64,000 nt of DNA from Pimelobacter simplex (GCF_900114845.1 NZ_FOUK01000004.1:248001-312000), one strand, 5' to 3'. Shown: positions 17,276 to 25,512, counted from the stretch's first letter. Numbers and translations: made by a program. Notes: generated from the letters alone by a model not told the origin.

Positions 17276-17283
17276 GTGAAACG
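17268..17283. promoter_or_regulatory. parS site at the rsmG start
   Basis: TGTTTCACGTGAAACG matches the parS consensus at 15 of 16 bases. It overlaps the GTG start codon of rsmG and occupies half of the 31-bp jag-rsmG gap, so bound ParB could affect expression of rsmG, parA and parB. Confidence 0.88.
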
Positions 17284-17306
17284 TCGACTCGTACGGACCG
17301 GGACGC

Positions 17307-17867
17307 TCAGGCGTCCGCGGGCAGCACGACGACGTAGCGGCGCGGCTCGACGCCCGCGGACTCCGAGCGAAGTCCGGCGGCGGCGACGGCGTCGTGCACG
17401 ATCTTGCGCTCGAAGGGCGACATCGGCTCGAGCGAGACCGGCTCGCCCGAGGCGGCGACGGCCGCAGCGGTCTCGGAGCCCAGCACGGTGAGCCGCGAGC
17501 GCTTGTCGGCGCGGTAGCCGGAGATGTCGAGCATCAGCCGGGAGCGCTCGCCGGTCTCGCGGTAGACCGCGAGCCGGGTCAGCTCCTGCAGCGCCTCGAG
17601 CACCTTGCCGTCCTGGCCGACCAGCTGGGAGAGCTCGGCGCCGACGATGGAGACCGCCGCGCGGTCCGCCTCGACGTCGATGTCGAGGTCGCCGTCGAGG
17701 TCGGCGATGTCGAGGAGCTCCTCGAGGTAGTCGGCCGCGATGTCGCCCTCCTGCTCCAGGCGGGACACCTGGTCACCGTCGCCGTCGGCCGCCTCGGCGG
17801 CGGGGGCCTCGGTCTGGTCCTCGGTGTCGATCGCGGTGTCGGTCTCGGTCTCGATCTCGGCGCTCAC
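17307..17867 (-). CDS. jag: Jag/KhpB family R3H-KH RNA-binding protein
   Basis: The 186-residue protein has an acidic N-terminal tail (about 45 residues of Glu, Thr and Asp). A KH-like domain follows with LDIDVEADRAAVSIVGAEL and VGQDGKVLEALQELTRLA (the GxxG-type loop). A C-terminal R3H domain has MSPFERKIVHDAVAA and ends ESAGVEPRRYVVVLPA. Jag binds RNA with KhpA and helps control cell-wall growth in Gram-positives. It starts at the GTG overlapping the yidC stop (GTGA). The yidC-jag pair is conserved across bacteria. Confidence 0.93.
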   Translation of the reverse strand: MSAEIETETDTAIDTEDQTEAPAAEAADGDGDQVSRLEQEGDIAADYLEELLDIADLDGDLDIDVEADRAAVSIVGAELSQLVGQDGKVLEALQELTRLAVYRETGERSRLMLDISGYRADKRSRLTVLGSETAAAVAASGEPVSLEPMSPFERKIVHDAVAAAGLRSESAGVEPRRYVVVLPADA

Positions 17868-18946
17868 TTGGTGTCTCCCTGCTCGTTCGGGTTCTCGTCG
17901 GTCCCCTCGGTCGGCGACTGGCTCGCCGTCCCGCCGGGGTTGTTCGGGGTGCCGCCGCCGCTGCCGCCCGCGACGGGAGTCCGCGGACCGCCCTTGCGCT
18001 GGGACCGGCTCTGCCGCTTGGGCTGCTGGCGCGTCGAGGGACGCACCTCGACCTCGGGACGCTCCTCGACCGCGGTCTCGGTACTGGCGTGCCCGTGCCG
18101 GGCCGCCTTGGCCTTGTCGCGGGCCACCTTGGCGTCGAAGGCCGGCGTGCCGGGGGCGGGGTTGTTGCGGATGACGTAGAACTGCTGGCTCATGGTCCAC
18201 AGGTTCGACGTGGTCCAGTAGAGGAGGACGCCGACCGGGAACGCCACACCACCGAGGCCGAAGGCCACCGGGAGGATGTAGAGCAGCATCTTCTGCTGCT
18301 GGGCGTAGGGACCGCTCATCGCCTCGGCGGGCATGTTCTTGGCCATCAGCTGGCGCTGGGTGGTGAAGGTGGTCGCGGTCATCGCGAGCACCAGGATCAG
18401 GGCGACCACCATGACCAGACCGTTGGGGTCGTCGCCCCAGGTCCGCGAGCCCCAGAAGGAGTCGGCCAGCGGGATCTTGCCGAAGATCTCGGACTGGCCG
18501 AACTCACGGGCCCGGTCGGCGTCGAGGAAGCCGTGCGGCTTGCCGGTCTTGGCGGCCTGGTCGAGCAGCCGGAAGAGGGCGAAGAAGATCGGCATCTGCA
18601 GCAGGATCGGCAAGCACGACGCGAACGGGTTGGTGCCCGCCTCGCGGTAGAGCTTCATCGTCTCCTCGGCCAGCTTCTGCCGGTCGTGGCCGTACTTCTT
18701 CTGCAGCTCCTTGACCTTCGGCTGCAGCATCTGCATGTTGCGGCTGGACTTGATCTGCTTGACGAAGAGTGGGATCAGGGCCGCCCGGATGACCAGGGTG
18801 AGGCCGATGATCGACAGCGCCCACGACAGGCCGCCCTCGGGGTCGAGGACCAGGCTGAGCAGCTCGTGCCAGCCGATGAGCACCGCCGAGATGATGTAGT
18901 ACAGCGGCACCATGATGAAGTGGCCGATGTCGCCGATGAATCCCAC
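17864..18946 (-). CDS. yidC: Membrane protein insertase YidC
   Basis: YidC inserts membrane proteins alone or with SecYEG. The 360-residue product fits the five-helix Gram-positive type. It has an N-terminal helix (IMVPLYYIISAVLIGWHEL) and ALSIIGLTLVIRAALIPLFV with the conserved groove arginine. The cytoplasmic hairpin SSRNMQMLQPKVKELQKKYG is followed by NPFASCLPILLQMPIFFALFR and VGVLLYWTTSNLWTMSQQ. The C-terminal 100 residues are basic and Gly/Pro-rich, a ribosome-contacting tail. It follows yidD by 3 bp and overlaps jag. Confidence 0.96.
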   Translation of the reverse strand: MGFIGDIGHFIMVPLYYIISAVLIGWHELLSLVLDPEGGLSWALSIIGLTLVIRAALIPLFVKQIKSSRNMQMLQPKVKELQKKYGHDRQKLAEETMKLYREAGTNPFASCLPILLQMPIFFALFRLLDQAAKTGKPHGFLDADRAREFGQSEIFGKIPLADSFWGSRTWGDDPNGLVMVVALILVLAMTATTFTTQRQLMAKNMPAEAMSGPYAQQQKMLLYILPVAFGLGGVAFPVGVLLYWTTSNLWTMSQQFYVIRNNPAPGTPAFDAKVARDKAKAARHGHASTETAVEERPEVEVRPSTRQQPKRQSRSQRKGGPRTPVAGGSGGGTPNNPGGTASQSPTEGTDENPNEQGDTK

Positions 18947-18949
18947 GGA

Positions 18950-19300
18950 TCAGGCTCCTTGCTGGGAGTGGCCGCCGGCGACGGTCGCCGGGCGGAAGTC
19001 AGGGGCGCGCTCGGCGCCGGGGTCGAGCTCGGACTCGGACTCGTTCGCGGCCGCGGTGTCATCCGCGGGGGAGGAGCCCCGGGTCCGCCGCGGCGGGACG
19101 TGGTCGACGCCGCCCGGTGCCCAGGGGTGGCAGCGCAGCAGCCGCCGGATCGCGAGCCAGGTGCCCTTGATCGCGCCGTGCACCCGCAGCGCCTCGACGG
19201 CGTACGCCGAGCAGGAGGGGTAGTAGCGGCAGGACGGGCCCAGGAACGGGCTGACCACCAGCTGGTAGCCCCGCACCAGGCCGATCAACAGCCACTTCAT
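18950..19300 (-). CDS. yidD: Membrane protein insertion efficiency factor YidD
   Basis: The 116-residue protein carries the whole YidD domain in its first 75 residues: MKWLLIGLVRGYQLVVSPFL, then CRYYPSCSAYAVEALRVHGA and the cysteine of RLLRCHPWAPGG. The C-terminal 40 residues are acidic and Ser/Asp-rich, longer than in most family members. The ATG overlaps the rnpA stop by 4 bp (19297-19300). It assists YidC-dependent insertion at the membrane, and the rpmH-rnpA-yidD-yidC order is the standard one. Confidence 0.93.
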   Translation of the reverse strand: MKWLLIGLVRGYQLVVSPFLGPSCRYYPSCSAYAVEALRVHGAIKGTWLAIRRLLRCHPWAPGGVDHVPPRRTRGSSPADDTAAANESESELDPGAERAPDFRPATVAGGHSQQGA

Positions 19301-19686
19301 CGAGCCTCCCGCTGCTCCGCGCGCACGCGGTCCAGACAACGGTCGAGATCGTCCAGCAGTTCCGGGTACGACGCCGCGGCCGCGGGCGGCTGCGCCCGGA
19401 CGACGAGCACGGACCGGTCCGGCAGCGCCGTCACCCGCTCGCGCATCGCGTGCCGCAGGCGGCGCTTGACCCGGTTGCGGACCACCGCGCCGCCGACCGC
19501 CTTGCTCACCACGAAGCCGATCTGGACCGGCGCCGGATCGGGCGCGCCCCCGGACATGCCGGAAACCTGCTGCTCCGCAGGGAGCAGCAGGTGGGCGACG
19601 AGGGTGCGCGATCCCGCACGACGGCCGCGACGGCTGGCGACCCGGAAGAGCTCCGGGTCGGTCAGCCGGTGGCCTGCAGCGAGCAC
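19297..19686 (-). CDS. rnpA: Ribonuclease P protein component
   Basis: RnpA is the protein subunit of RNase P, which trims tRNA 5' ends. The 129-residue chain begins HRLTDPELFRVASRRGRRAG and has the RNA-binding signature GGAVVRNRVKRRLRHAMRE (about 65-83). It ends with an acidic helix LLDDLDRCLDRV. The start is GTG. It sits 43 bp after rpmH and overlaps yidD. Length and motif match the family. Confidence 0.95.
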   Translation of the reverse strand: MLAAGHRLTDPELFRVASRRGRRAGSRTLVAHLLLPAEQQVSGMSGGAPDPAPVQIGFVVSKAVGGAVVRNRVKRRLRHAMRERVTALPDRSVLVVRAQPPAAAASYPELLDDLDRCLDRVRAEQREAR

Positions 19687-19729
19687 GTCAGCCCCACGGG
19701 AACCGCTGGGCGGACACGCTGGTCCGTCC

Positions 19730-19867
19730 TCAGACGGACAGGCTCGAGCGGCCCTTCCGGCGACGGTTCGCCAGGATGGCGCGACCGGCGCGGGTGCGCA
19801 TCCGCAGTCGGAAACCGTGCACCTTGTGACGGCGACGGTTGTTGGGCTGGTACGTCCGCTTGCTCAC
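19730..19867 (-). CDS. rpmH: 50S ribosomal protein L34
   Basis: This very short gene encodes the 45-residue L34. The chain starts with SKRTYQPNNRRRHKVHGFR and continues with the fully conserved RMRTRAGRAILANRRRKGR. The start is GTG at 19865-19867. L34 lies on the 50S surface. The gene heads the rpmH-rnpA-yidD-yidC-jag-rsmG-parA-parB run and is divergent from dnaA. Confidence 0.97.
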   Translation of the reverse strand: MSKRTYQPNNRRRHKVHGFRLRMRTRAGRAILANRRRKGRSSLSV

Positions 19868-20419
19868 GAATCGGCCTCTCAAATACAGGTACGGGAAGGG
19901 TCGTGCCGGCAGCCTCCAGCGCGCCCCGATCGGGGGCCCGCCCAGCACGTCGGCCGGCACCGCGCAGCCACGACGACCCCACGAGGAGCAGGAAGGTCGT
20001 GGACATGCGGCACCGGTCGACACCGGCTGACCGATCAACGGTACGCGGAGCCCGGATCGGGGGTCAAACCGACGGGCCCTCGAGCACGCCTTCTGTGATG
20101 CATCTCCACCAGGAGTCACAACCTGTGGATGACAGGTTGATCCACAGGCACCACGGCGGTTAGGTTCGACCGATCCGGGTTTCCCCGCCGGTTCCGACCG
20201 CCCCCCTCGGCCACCGCCGGGCAGGCTCCCACCACCACTCGGGATCCTGCCGCTGACCTGCGGAAACGTCCGCCGGAGAAGGCATCGGAACGACCTCGGT
20301 GCCGCATCACCAGCCCGGTGATGCAAATGTTCACAACCTGTGGACAAACTTGTGGAGCCAGCCCCGGCCACCGCCGGTCCACCGCCCACCAGCAGCCACC
20401 ACGAACGAGAGGGAGAGGC
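19868..20419. promoter_or_regulatory. rpmH-dnaA intergenic region with DnaA boxes
   Basis: This 552-bp divergent region has no gene. It holds DnaA-box-like 9-mers: TGTGGATGA (20124-20132), TGATCCACA (20138-20146), the good match TGTGGACAA (20339-20347) and a weaker TGTGGAGCC (20351-20359). They probably serve dnaA autoregulation or a secondary origin part. The dnaA ribosome site GAGGGAGAGG lies just before its GTG. An imperfect run on the plus strand from 20318 has no ribosome site and is not considered part of dnaA. Confidence 0.65.
20038..20067 (-). promoter_or_regulatory. Possible promoter for rpmH
   Basis: Read on the minus strand, TTGACC (20062-20067) is followed after 18 bp by TACCGT (20038-20043), a fair -35/-10 pair. 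It would give a leader of about 165 nt before rpmH. Confidence 0.4.
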
Positions 20420-22042
20420 GTGACCGGCAACCCGGATCAGCCCCAGGACGAGACCGATACCCCCGCCCCGGACATCCCTCCCGTCGACCCGGCCACCGCG
20501 CGCCTGGTCCACGAGTGGACCGCGGTGGTCGGCGACCTGCAGACCCACCAGCGCGCCTGGCTCCAGGCCAGCCGGCCGGTCACCCTCCACGGCACCACCG
20601 CGATCGTCGCGGTGCCCGACGACTTCACCCGCAAGCGCCTCGAGGGGCGGTTGCGCGGCGAGCTCGAGGACGCCCTCACCGAGCGTTTCGGCCACGACGT
20701 CCAGCTCGCGGTGACCGTGGACGCCTCCTTGCGCCACGAGCTCGGTGCCGAGTCGGCGTCGTACGACGACGGCCCGGCCTACGACCCGCCCACTTACGAC
20801 GCCCCGGCCTACGAGCGCCCCCGCGCCGAGACCGACGGCGACGCGATCCACCCCGACCGCGCGGATCGACAAGTCGCCATGTCGACAAATCCACCTGTCG
20901 ACACGTCGACTCCCGGCGCCCCGGCCGCCGCCGTCCCCCCGATGCCCGGGCTGCCCGACCTCGGCGCCGCGAGCAGCGCGGGCCCGTCGACGACGCCGGC
21001 CGGCGAGGCGCGGCTCAACCCCAAGTACACGTTCGAGACCTTCGTCATCGGCTCGTCCAACCGCTTCCCCCACGCGGCCGCGGTCGCGGTGAGTGAGGCA
21101 CCCGGGCGCAGCTACAACCCGCTGCTGGTCTACGGCGAGTCCGGCCTCGGCAAGACCCACCTGCTCCACGCGATCGGTCACTACGTCCGGACCATCTACG
21201 CCGGCTCCAAGGTGCGCTACGTCTCCAGCGAGGAGTTCACCAACGAGTTCATCAACGCGATCCGCGACGACCGCCAGGACCGGTTCAAGCGGAAGTACCG
21301 CGACATCGACGTGCTGCTCATCGACGACATCCAATTCCTCGAGGGCAAGACGCAGACCCAGGAAGAGTTCTTCCACACCTTCAACACGCTCCACAACGCG
21401 AACAAGCAGATCGTGCTCACCTCCGACCGCCCGCCCAAGCGGCTCGAGGCGCTCGAGGACCGGCTGCGCAACCGGTTCGAGTGGGGCCTGATCACCGACG
21501 TCCAGCCGCCCGACCTCGAGACCCGGATCGCGATCCTGCGCAAGAAGGCCGCGATGGACCGGCTCACCGCGCCCTCCGACGTCCTCGAGTTCATCGCCTC
21601 GAAGATCCAGACCAACATCCGCGAGCTCGAGGGCGCCCTGATCCGGGTGACGGCGTTCGCCAACCTCAACCGGCAGGACGTCGACATGACGCTCGCCGAG
21701 ATCGTGCTCAAGGACCTCATCCCCGAGGGCGGCGAGCCGGAGATCACCGCCTCGCTGATCATCGCCCAGACCGCGGCGTACTTCGGGCTCTCGATCGACG
21801 AGCTGACCGGGCCCAGCCGCGGCCGGCACCTGGTGATGGCCCGGCAGATCGCGATGTACCTGTGCCGCGAGCTGACCGGCCTCTCGCTGCCCAAGATCGG
21901 CGCCCAGTTCGGCAACCGCGACCACACCACCGTCATGTACGCCGAGCGGAAGATCAACCAGCTCCTCGGTGAGCGGCGTGCGGTCTTCAACCAGGTCAGC
22001 GAGCTCACCAACCGGGTGAAGATGCAGGCCCGGCAGAGCTGA
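20420..22042 (+). CDS. dnaA: Chromosomal replication initiator protein DnaA
   Basis: DnaA is an ATP-dependent initiator that opens oriC and loads the helicase. The 540-residue protein has domain I (HEWTAVVGDLQTHQRAWLQ onward, about 30-110) and a variable acidic domain II (about 110-195). The AAA+ domain has FVIGSSNRFPHAAAVAVSEA, GESGLGKTHLLHAIG and DVLLIDDIQFLEGK. The C-terminal box-binding domain has GRHLVMARQIAMYLCRELTG and GNRDHTTVMYAERKI. The start is GTG with a strong purine-rich ribosome site. Domain II codons contain a cluster of TGTCGACA palindromes (20866-20910). Confidence 0.97.
   Translation: MTGNPDQPQDETDTPAPDIPPVDPATARLVHEWTAVVGDLQTHQRAWLQASRPVTLHGTTAIVAVPDDFTRKRLEGRLRGELEDALTERFGHDVQLAVTVDASLRHELGAESASYDDGPAYDPPTYDAPAYERPRAETDGDAIHPDRADRQVAMSTNPPVDTSTPGAPAAAVPPMPGLPDLGAASSAGPSTTPAGEARLNPKYTFETFVIGSSNRFPHAAAVAVSEAPGRSYNPLLVYGESGLGKTHLLHAIGHYVRTIYAGSKVRYVSSEEFTNEFINAIRDDRQDRFKRKYRDIDVLLIDDIQFLEGKTQTQEEFFHTFNTLHNANKQIVLTSDRPPKRLEALEDRLRNRFEWGLITDVQPPDLETRIAILRKKAAMDRLTAPSDVLEFIASKIQTNIRELEGALIRVTAFANLNRQDVDMTLAEIVLKDLIPEGGEPEITASLIIAQTAAYFGLSIDELTGPSRGRHLVMARQIAMYLCRELTGLSLPKIGAQFGNRDHTTVMYAERKINQLLGERRAVFNQVSELTNRVKMQARQS
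20866..20910. repeat. Cluster of GTCGAC/TGTCGACA repeats within dnaA
   Basis: TCGACA (20866-20871), TGTCGACA (20880-20887), TGTCGACA (20896-20903) and GTCGAC (20905-20910) lie within 45 bp. They are encoded in the disordered domain II of DnaA, where codon choice is free. The same octamer is at 14233-14240 near parB. Confidence 0.5.
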
Positions 22043-22442
22043 GCCGGGGGTCGTGGGCCCGGTGCACCGACGGCAGTTTCACCGCCTAGGCGGTGAAACT
22101 GCCCTGTGGACAGAGGCGGTGAAATTGTGAGAACTACACGGGGAGGATTCCGTGGAGCCACGAGGACGCCCCTCCACAACGCCCCCGCCGTCCACACCCG
22201 GACCTTGTCGTCCCGATTTCGTCCACAGCCTTCATCCACCGGCAAAACCGCCGCTCACCTGCGCAAACGCCGGTTCTCCACAGTTTCCACCGCCGCTATG
22301 ACCACTCCCTGACGACCTGCATCCCTCGATCGCCGGAACTCCTCCGAGCTCCCTTCCTGTGGATCGATCCCTCCCCGTGCCGACGTCACCGACGACGTGG
22401 CAGGATGCAACTCCCACCCAACTCGTGAAGAGGTAGGACGAC
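22043..22442. other. Probable replication origin oriC (dnaA-dnaN intergenic)
   Basis: This 400-bp gene-free region lies in the place of oriC in Streptomyces and mycobacteria. DnaA-box-like sites in both orientations are TGTGGACAG (22105-22113), CGTCCACAC (22189-22197), TCGTCCACA (22219-22227), TTCTCCACA (22274-22282) and TGTGGATCG (22358-22366), with weaker CTCCACAAC near 22172. The base composition is visibly less GC-rich from 22115 to 22290 than the flanking genes. A perfect 32-bp palindrome lies at its left end. The number of boxes is a reading by eye, not a count of experimentally defined sites. Confidence 0.8.
22072..22127. repeat. 32-bp perfect palindrome plus a third half-copy after dnaA
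   Basis: GGCAGTTTCACCGCCT (22072-22087) is followed immediately by its exact reverse complement (22088-22103) with no loop. The half-site AGGCGGTGAAA recurs at 22114-22124. A DnaA-box-like TGTGGACAG sits between the palindrome and the third copy. It could end dnaA transcription, or be a regulator site at the origin. Confidence 0.75.
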
Positions 22443-23585
22443 GTGAAGTTCCGTGTCGAACGCGATGTGCTCGCTGACGCCGTCGCCTGGGCAGCGCGCA
22501 GCCTGCCCGTCCGACCGAGCGCGCCGGTGCTCGCCGGACTGCTCATCGAGGCCGGCCACGACGGCCTGGTGCTCTCCACGTTCGACTACGAGACCTCCGC
22601 TCGCGCCACCCTCACCGCCGAGGTGAACGACGAGGGCAAGGCGCTGGTCAGCGGCCGGCTGCTCGCCGACATCTGCCGCAGCCTGCCCAACAAGCCCGTC
22701 GAGCTGGCGCTCGACGGCGCCCGGGTCTCGCTGACCTGCGGCTCCTCGCGCTTCTCGCTGCAGACGATGCCGGTCGAGGACTACCCCTCGATCCCCGAGA
22801 TGCCGGCCGCGACGGGCACCGTGCCCAGCGACGCCTTTGCCCACGCGGTCGCCCAGGCGGTCACCGCCGCCGGTCGCGACGACATGCTGCCGGTGCTGAC
22901 CGGCGTCCGGCTCGAGATCGAGGGCGACACGATCGCGCTCCTCGCCACCGACCGCTTCCGGCTCTCCCAGCGCGAGCTGGCCTGGAACCCGGGCACCCCC
23001 GACGCCACCGTCGCCGCCCTGGTCCCGGCCAAGGTGCTCGGCGACACGGCCAAGTCGCTCACCGCCGGCCCCGAGGTGACCATCGCGCTGTCGGCGTCCG
23101 GCTCCGGCGACGGGATCATCGGCTTCGAGGGCACCGGCCCCGGCGGCGTCCGGCGGACGACGACCCGGCTGCTCGACGGCGAGTTCCCCAAGGTCCGCAG
23201 CCTGTTCCCCTCCGAGAAGCTGACGGTCGCCAAGATCGACCGCCAGGAGCTCATCGAGTCGGTCAAGCGCGTCTCGCTCGTCGCCGACCGCAACACCGCC
23301 GTCCAGCTGAGCTTCCGCGACGGCGCGCTCATCCTCGACGCCGGCTCGGGCGACGACGCCCAGGCCTCCGAGTCGGTGGCCGCCGAGATCGACGGCGACG
23401 ACCTGGTCACCGGCTTCAACCCGAACTTCCTGCTCGACGGGCTCGGCGCGATCGACGAGGCGGTCGTCGAGCTCGCGTTCACCCAGGCCTCCAAGCCGGT
23501 CGTCATCAGCGGCACCGGCGACGCGGCGGCCGACGAGGGCGGCAGCTTCCGCTACCTGCTGATGCCGCGCCGCCTGCTGAGCTGA
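22443..23585 (+). CDS. dnaN: DNA polymerase III sliding clamp, beta subunit
   Basis: DnaN is the ring-shaped clamp that tethers DNA polymerase III. The 380-residue product starts at GTG with MKFRVERDVLADAVAWAARSLP. It shows the three repeated clamp domains, with GRLLADICRSLPNKPVELAL in the first, DDMLPVLTGVRLEIEGDTIALLATDRFRLS in the second, and a C-terminus FRYLLMPRRLLS. The last residues are near the canonical MPMRL end that forms the partner-binding pocket. It lies after oriC, before gnd. Confidence 0.97.
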   Translation: MKFRVERDVLADAVAWAARSLPVRPSAPVLAGLLIEAGHDGLVLSTFDYETSARATLTAEVNDEGKALVSGRLLADICRSLPNKPVELALDGARVSLTCGSSRFSLQTMPVEDYPSIPEMPAATGTVPSDAFAHAVAQAVTAAGRDDMLPVLTGVRLEIEGDTIALLATDRFRLSQRELAWNPGTPDATVAALVPAKVLGDTAKSLTAGPEVTIALSASGSGDGIIGFEGTGPGGVRRTTTRLLDGEFPKVRSLFPSEKLTVAKIDRQELIESVKRVSLVADRNTAVQLSFRDGALILDAGSGDDAQASESVAAEIDGDDLVTGFNPNFLLDGLGAIDEAVVELAFTQASKPVVISGTGDAAADEGGSFRYLLMPRRLLS

Positions 23586-23634
23586 GCCCACCGCACCCAC
23601 CGCCACCAACCCCGCGACCAGAGGGAGATGCGCC

Positions 23635-24546
23635 ATGCACATCGGACTCGTAGGACTCGGAAAGATGGGTGGCAACATGCGCACCCGGTTGCGCAACGCC
23701 GGCCACACCGTGGTCGGATACGACCGCAACCCGGACCTCGCCGACGTCCCCGACCTGGCGGCGATGGTCGAGGCGCTGCCCGCGCCCAAGGTGGTGTGGG
23801 TGATGGTGCCGGCCGGTGACCCGACCCGGTCGACGATCGCCGAGCTGCGCGAGCTGCTCGGCGAAGGCGACCTGGTCGTCGACGGCGGCAACTCCAAGTA
23901 CACCGACGATGCCGTCAACGCCGCCTCGCTCGCCGAGAAGGGCATCGGCTTCGTCGACTGCGGCGTCTCCGGCGGCGTGTGGGGGCTCGAGAACGGCTAC
24001 GCCCTCATGTGCGGCGGCGCGCCGGACGACGTCGCCAAGGTGCAGCCCGCCTTCGACTCCCTCAAGCCCGACGACGGCGGGTTCGTCCACGCCGGCCCGA
24101 CGCCGGGCGCCGGGCACTTCGCCAAGATGGTCCACAACGGCATCGAGTACGCGATGATGCAGGCCTACGCCGAGGGCTGGGAGCTGCTCGAGAAGGTCGA
24201 CCTCGTCGAGAACGTGCCCGACGTCTTCGACTCGTGGCGCCACGGCACGGTGATCCGGTCCTGGCTGCTCGACCTGCTCACCGAGGCGATCCAGGACGAC
24301 CAGCACCTCGACAAGCTGCGCGGCTACGCCGACGACTCCGGCGAGGGTCGGTGGACCGTCGAGGCCGCGATCGACAACGCCGTGCCGATGCACGTCATCG
24401 CCTCGTCGCTGTTCGCCCGCTTCACCTCGCGCCAGGACGACAGCCCGGCGATGAAGGCGATCGCGGCGATGCGCAACCAGTTCGGCGGCCACGCGGTGCA
24501 CACCGAGCCGCCGCCGGGCGGCGAGGCGAACCCGGCCGGTGCCTGA
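23635..24546 (+). CDS. gnd: 6-phosphogluconate dehydrogenase, decarboxylating (short type)
   Basis: It oxidises and decarboxylates 6-phosphogluconate to ribulose 5-phosphate. The 303-residue protein is the short YqeC/GntZ type. The Rossmann start is MHIGLVGLGKMGGNMRTRLR, followed by VVDGGNSKYTDDAVNAASLA and the substrate motif FVDCGVSGGVWGLENGYALM. GHFAKMVHNGIEYAMMQAYA gives the catalytic lysine and asparagine. It lies 49 bp after dnaN, as in Streptomyces, and has a GAGGGAGATG ribosome site. Confidence 0.93.
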   Translation: MHIGLVGLGKMGGNMRTRLRNAGHTVVGYDRNPDLADVPDLAAMVEALPAPKVVWVMVPAGDPTRSTIAELRELLGEGDLVVDGGNSKYTDDAVNAASLAEKGIGFVDCGVSGGVWGLENGYALMCGGAPDDVAKVQPAFDSLKPDDGGFVHAGPTPGAGHFAKMVHNGIEYAMMQAYAEGWELLEKVDLVENVPDVFDSWRHGTVIRSWLLDLLTEAIQDDQHLDKLRGYADDSGEGRWTVEAAIDNAVPMHVIASSLFARFTSRQDDSPAMKAIAAMRNQFGGHAVHTEPPPGGEANPAGA

Positions 24547-24960
24547 CTAGACCGCCAGCACCGCGCGGACCACGGCGAAGCCGAGCCACGCGGCCAGCAC
24601 GGCGATCGCGAGCGGTCGCCGGACCAGCCGGTCGAGCGACGGCGGCGGCGTCCGGCGCACCCGCGCGCGGACCACGGCGACGGCCAGCGCGACGACGACC
24701 AGCGCGAGCACGATCCCGAACGGGTTGGCCGCGACGCCGTCGCGCCACCAGCCGTGGGAGAGGTAGACCCAGGAACGGGTCAGGCCGCAGCCGGGGCACG
24801 GCAGGCCGGTGAGACGACGGAACGGGCAGATCACCGGCCCGTCCTCGATGTGCTCGGGCGAGAGCAAGAAGCTCGCCCCGAGCGCGACGACCCCGGCGGC
24901 CGCGAGCACCTCGGTGCTCGCGATCCGCCGGGAGGTCGTCGGTTGCTGCGTGGTGGTCAC
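24547..24960 (-). CDS. DUF2752 family membrane protein
   Basis: The 137-residue protein has the DUF2752 signature CPFRRLTGLPCPGCGLTRSW (about 45-64) between an N-terminal helix (AAAGVVALGASFLL) and two further helices. The conserved cysteines CPFR...CPGCGLTR face one side and may bind metal or form disulfides. The function is unknown. It is on the minus strand, convergent with gnd (the stop codon abuts the gnd stop), and follows the TM2 gene by 12 bp, so these two form a small unit inserted into the otherwise conserved dnaN-gnd-recF order. Confidence 0.85.
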   Translation of the reverse strand: MTTTQQPTTSRRIASTEVLAAAGVVALGASFLLSPEHIEDGPVICPFRRLTGLPCPGCGLTRSWVYLSHGWWRDGVAANPFGIVLALVVVALAVAVVRARVRRTPPPSLDRLVRRPLAIAVLAAWLGFAVVRAVLAV

Positions 24961-24972
24961 CTCACACCAACG

Positions 24973-25425
24973 TCAGCGGAGCGGACGGCCCTGGGCGTCG
25001 GGGATCTTGCGGAGCAGGACCAGGACCAGGTCGATGATCGCCCAGATGCCGAGGCCGCCGCAGGTAAGCAGCTTGGCCACGCCCAGGCCGGTGTAGCCCA
25101 GGTAGAAGCGGTCGACGCCGAAGGTGCCGGTCAGCCACGACAGCAGGACCGTGGTCAGCCACTCCTTATCGGAGAACAGACCGGGGACGTCCTTGGCGAG
25201 CACGTAGTTCTGCGACTCCGCGGTGCGCACGGCCGTGTCGGACTTGATCTGCCCGGAGACGGCCATCTGGGCGAGCTGTCCGAACTCGATCGGACCCTGC
25301 TCCTGGCCGAGGTAGTTGATGTAGAACGGGCCGGCCGGGGCGCCGTAGCCGCCGGGAACGCCCGGCGCGCCGTAGCCCGGAGGGGGACCGCCGTACGGCG
25401 GGGGAGGGGTGGGTGGTTGCGTCAT
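24973..25425 (-). CDS. GYF_2-TM2 domain membrane protein
   Basis: The 150-residue protein starts with a low-complexity Pro/Gly/Tyr segment (about 1-30). A GYF_2-type domain follows (FYINYLGQEQGPIEFGQLAQ through VLAKDVPGLF, about 32-82). The C-terminal TM2 domain comprises WLTTVLLSWLTGTFGVDRFY, LGYTGLGVAKLL and GIWAIIDLVLVLL, with the DRFYLG motif between the two helices. TM2 proteins are common in actinobacteria, and the role is unknown. It is divergent from recF with an 87-bp gap, and followed by the DUF2752 gene. Confidence 0.88.
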   Translation of the reverse strand: MTQPPTPPPPYGGPPPGYGAPGVPGGYGAPAGPFYINYLGQEQGPIEFGQLAQMAVSGQIKSDTAVRTAESQNYVLAKDVPGLFSDKEWLTTVLLSWLTGTFGVDRFYLGYTGLGVAKLLTCGGLGIWAIIDLVLVLLRKIPDAQGRPLR

Positions 25426-25512
25426 GCCGGTCAGCCTAGGGTGATCCAGCCCGGTCCAAACCCGATCGCGGTGACAATCGGGGAGAATCGGATCACGGGA
25501 GGAGGTGGACCG

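Noticed and set aside
20318..20419. Extension of dnaA upstream of the GTG at 20420
   Set aside because: The extra residues run through a DnaA box and have no ribosome site, while the GTG has a strong one.
20866..20910. CRISPR-like short repeats
   Set aside because: Repeats are only 6-8 bases, spacing is irregular and they lie in dnaA. No CRISPR array or cas gene was seen in the window.
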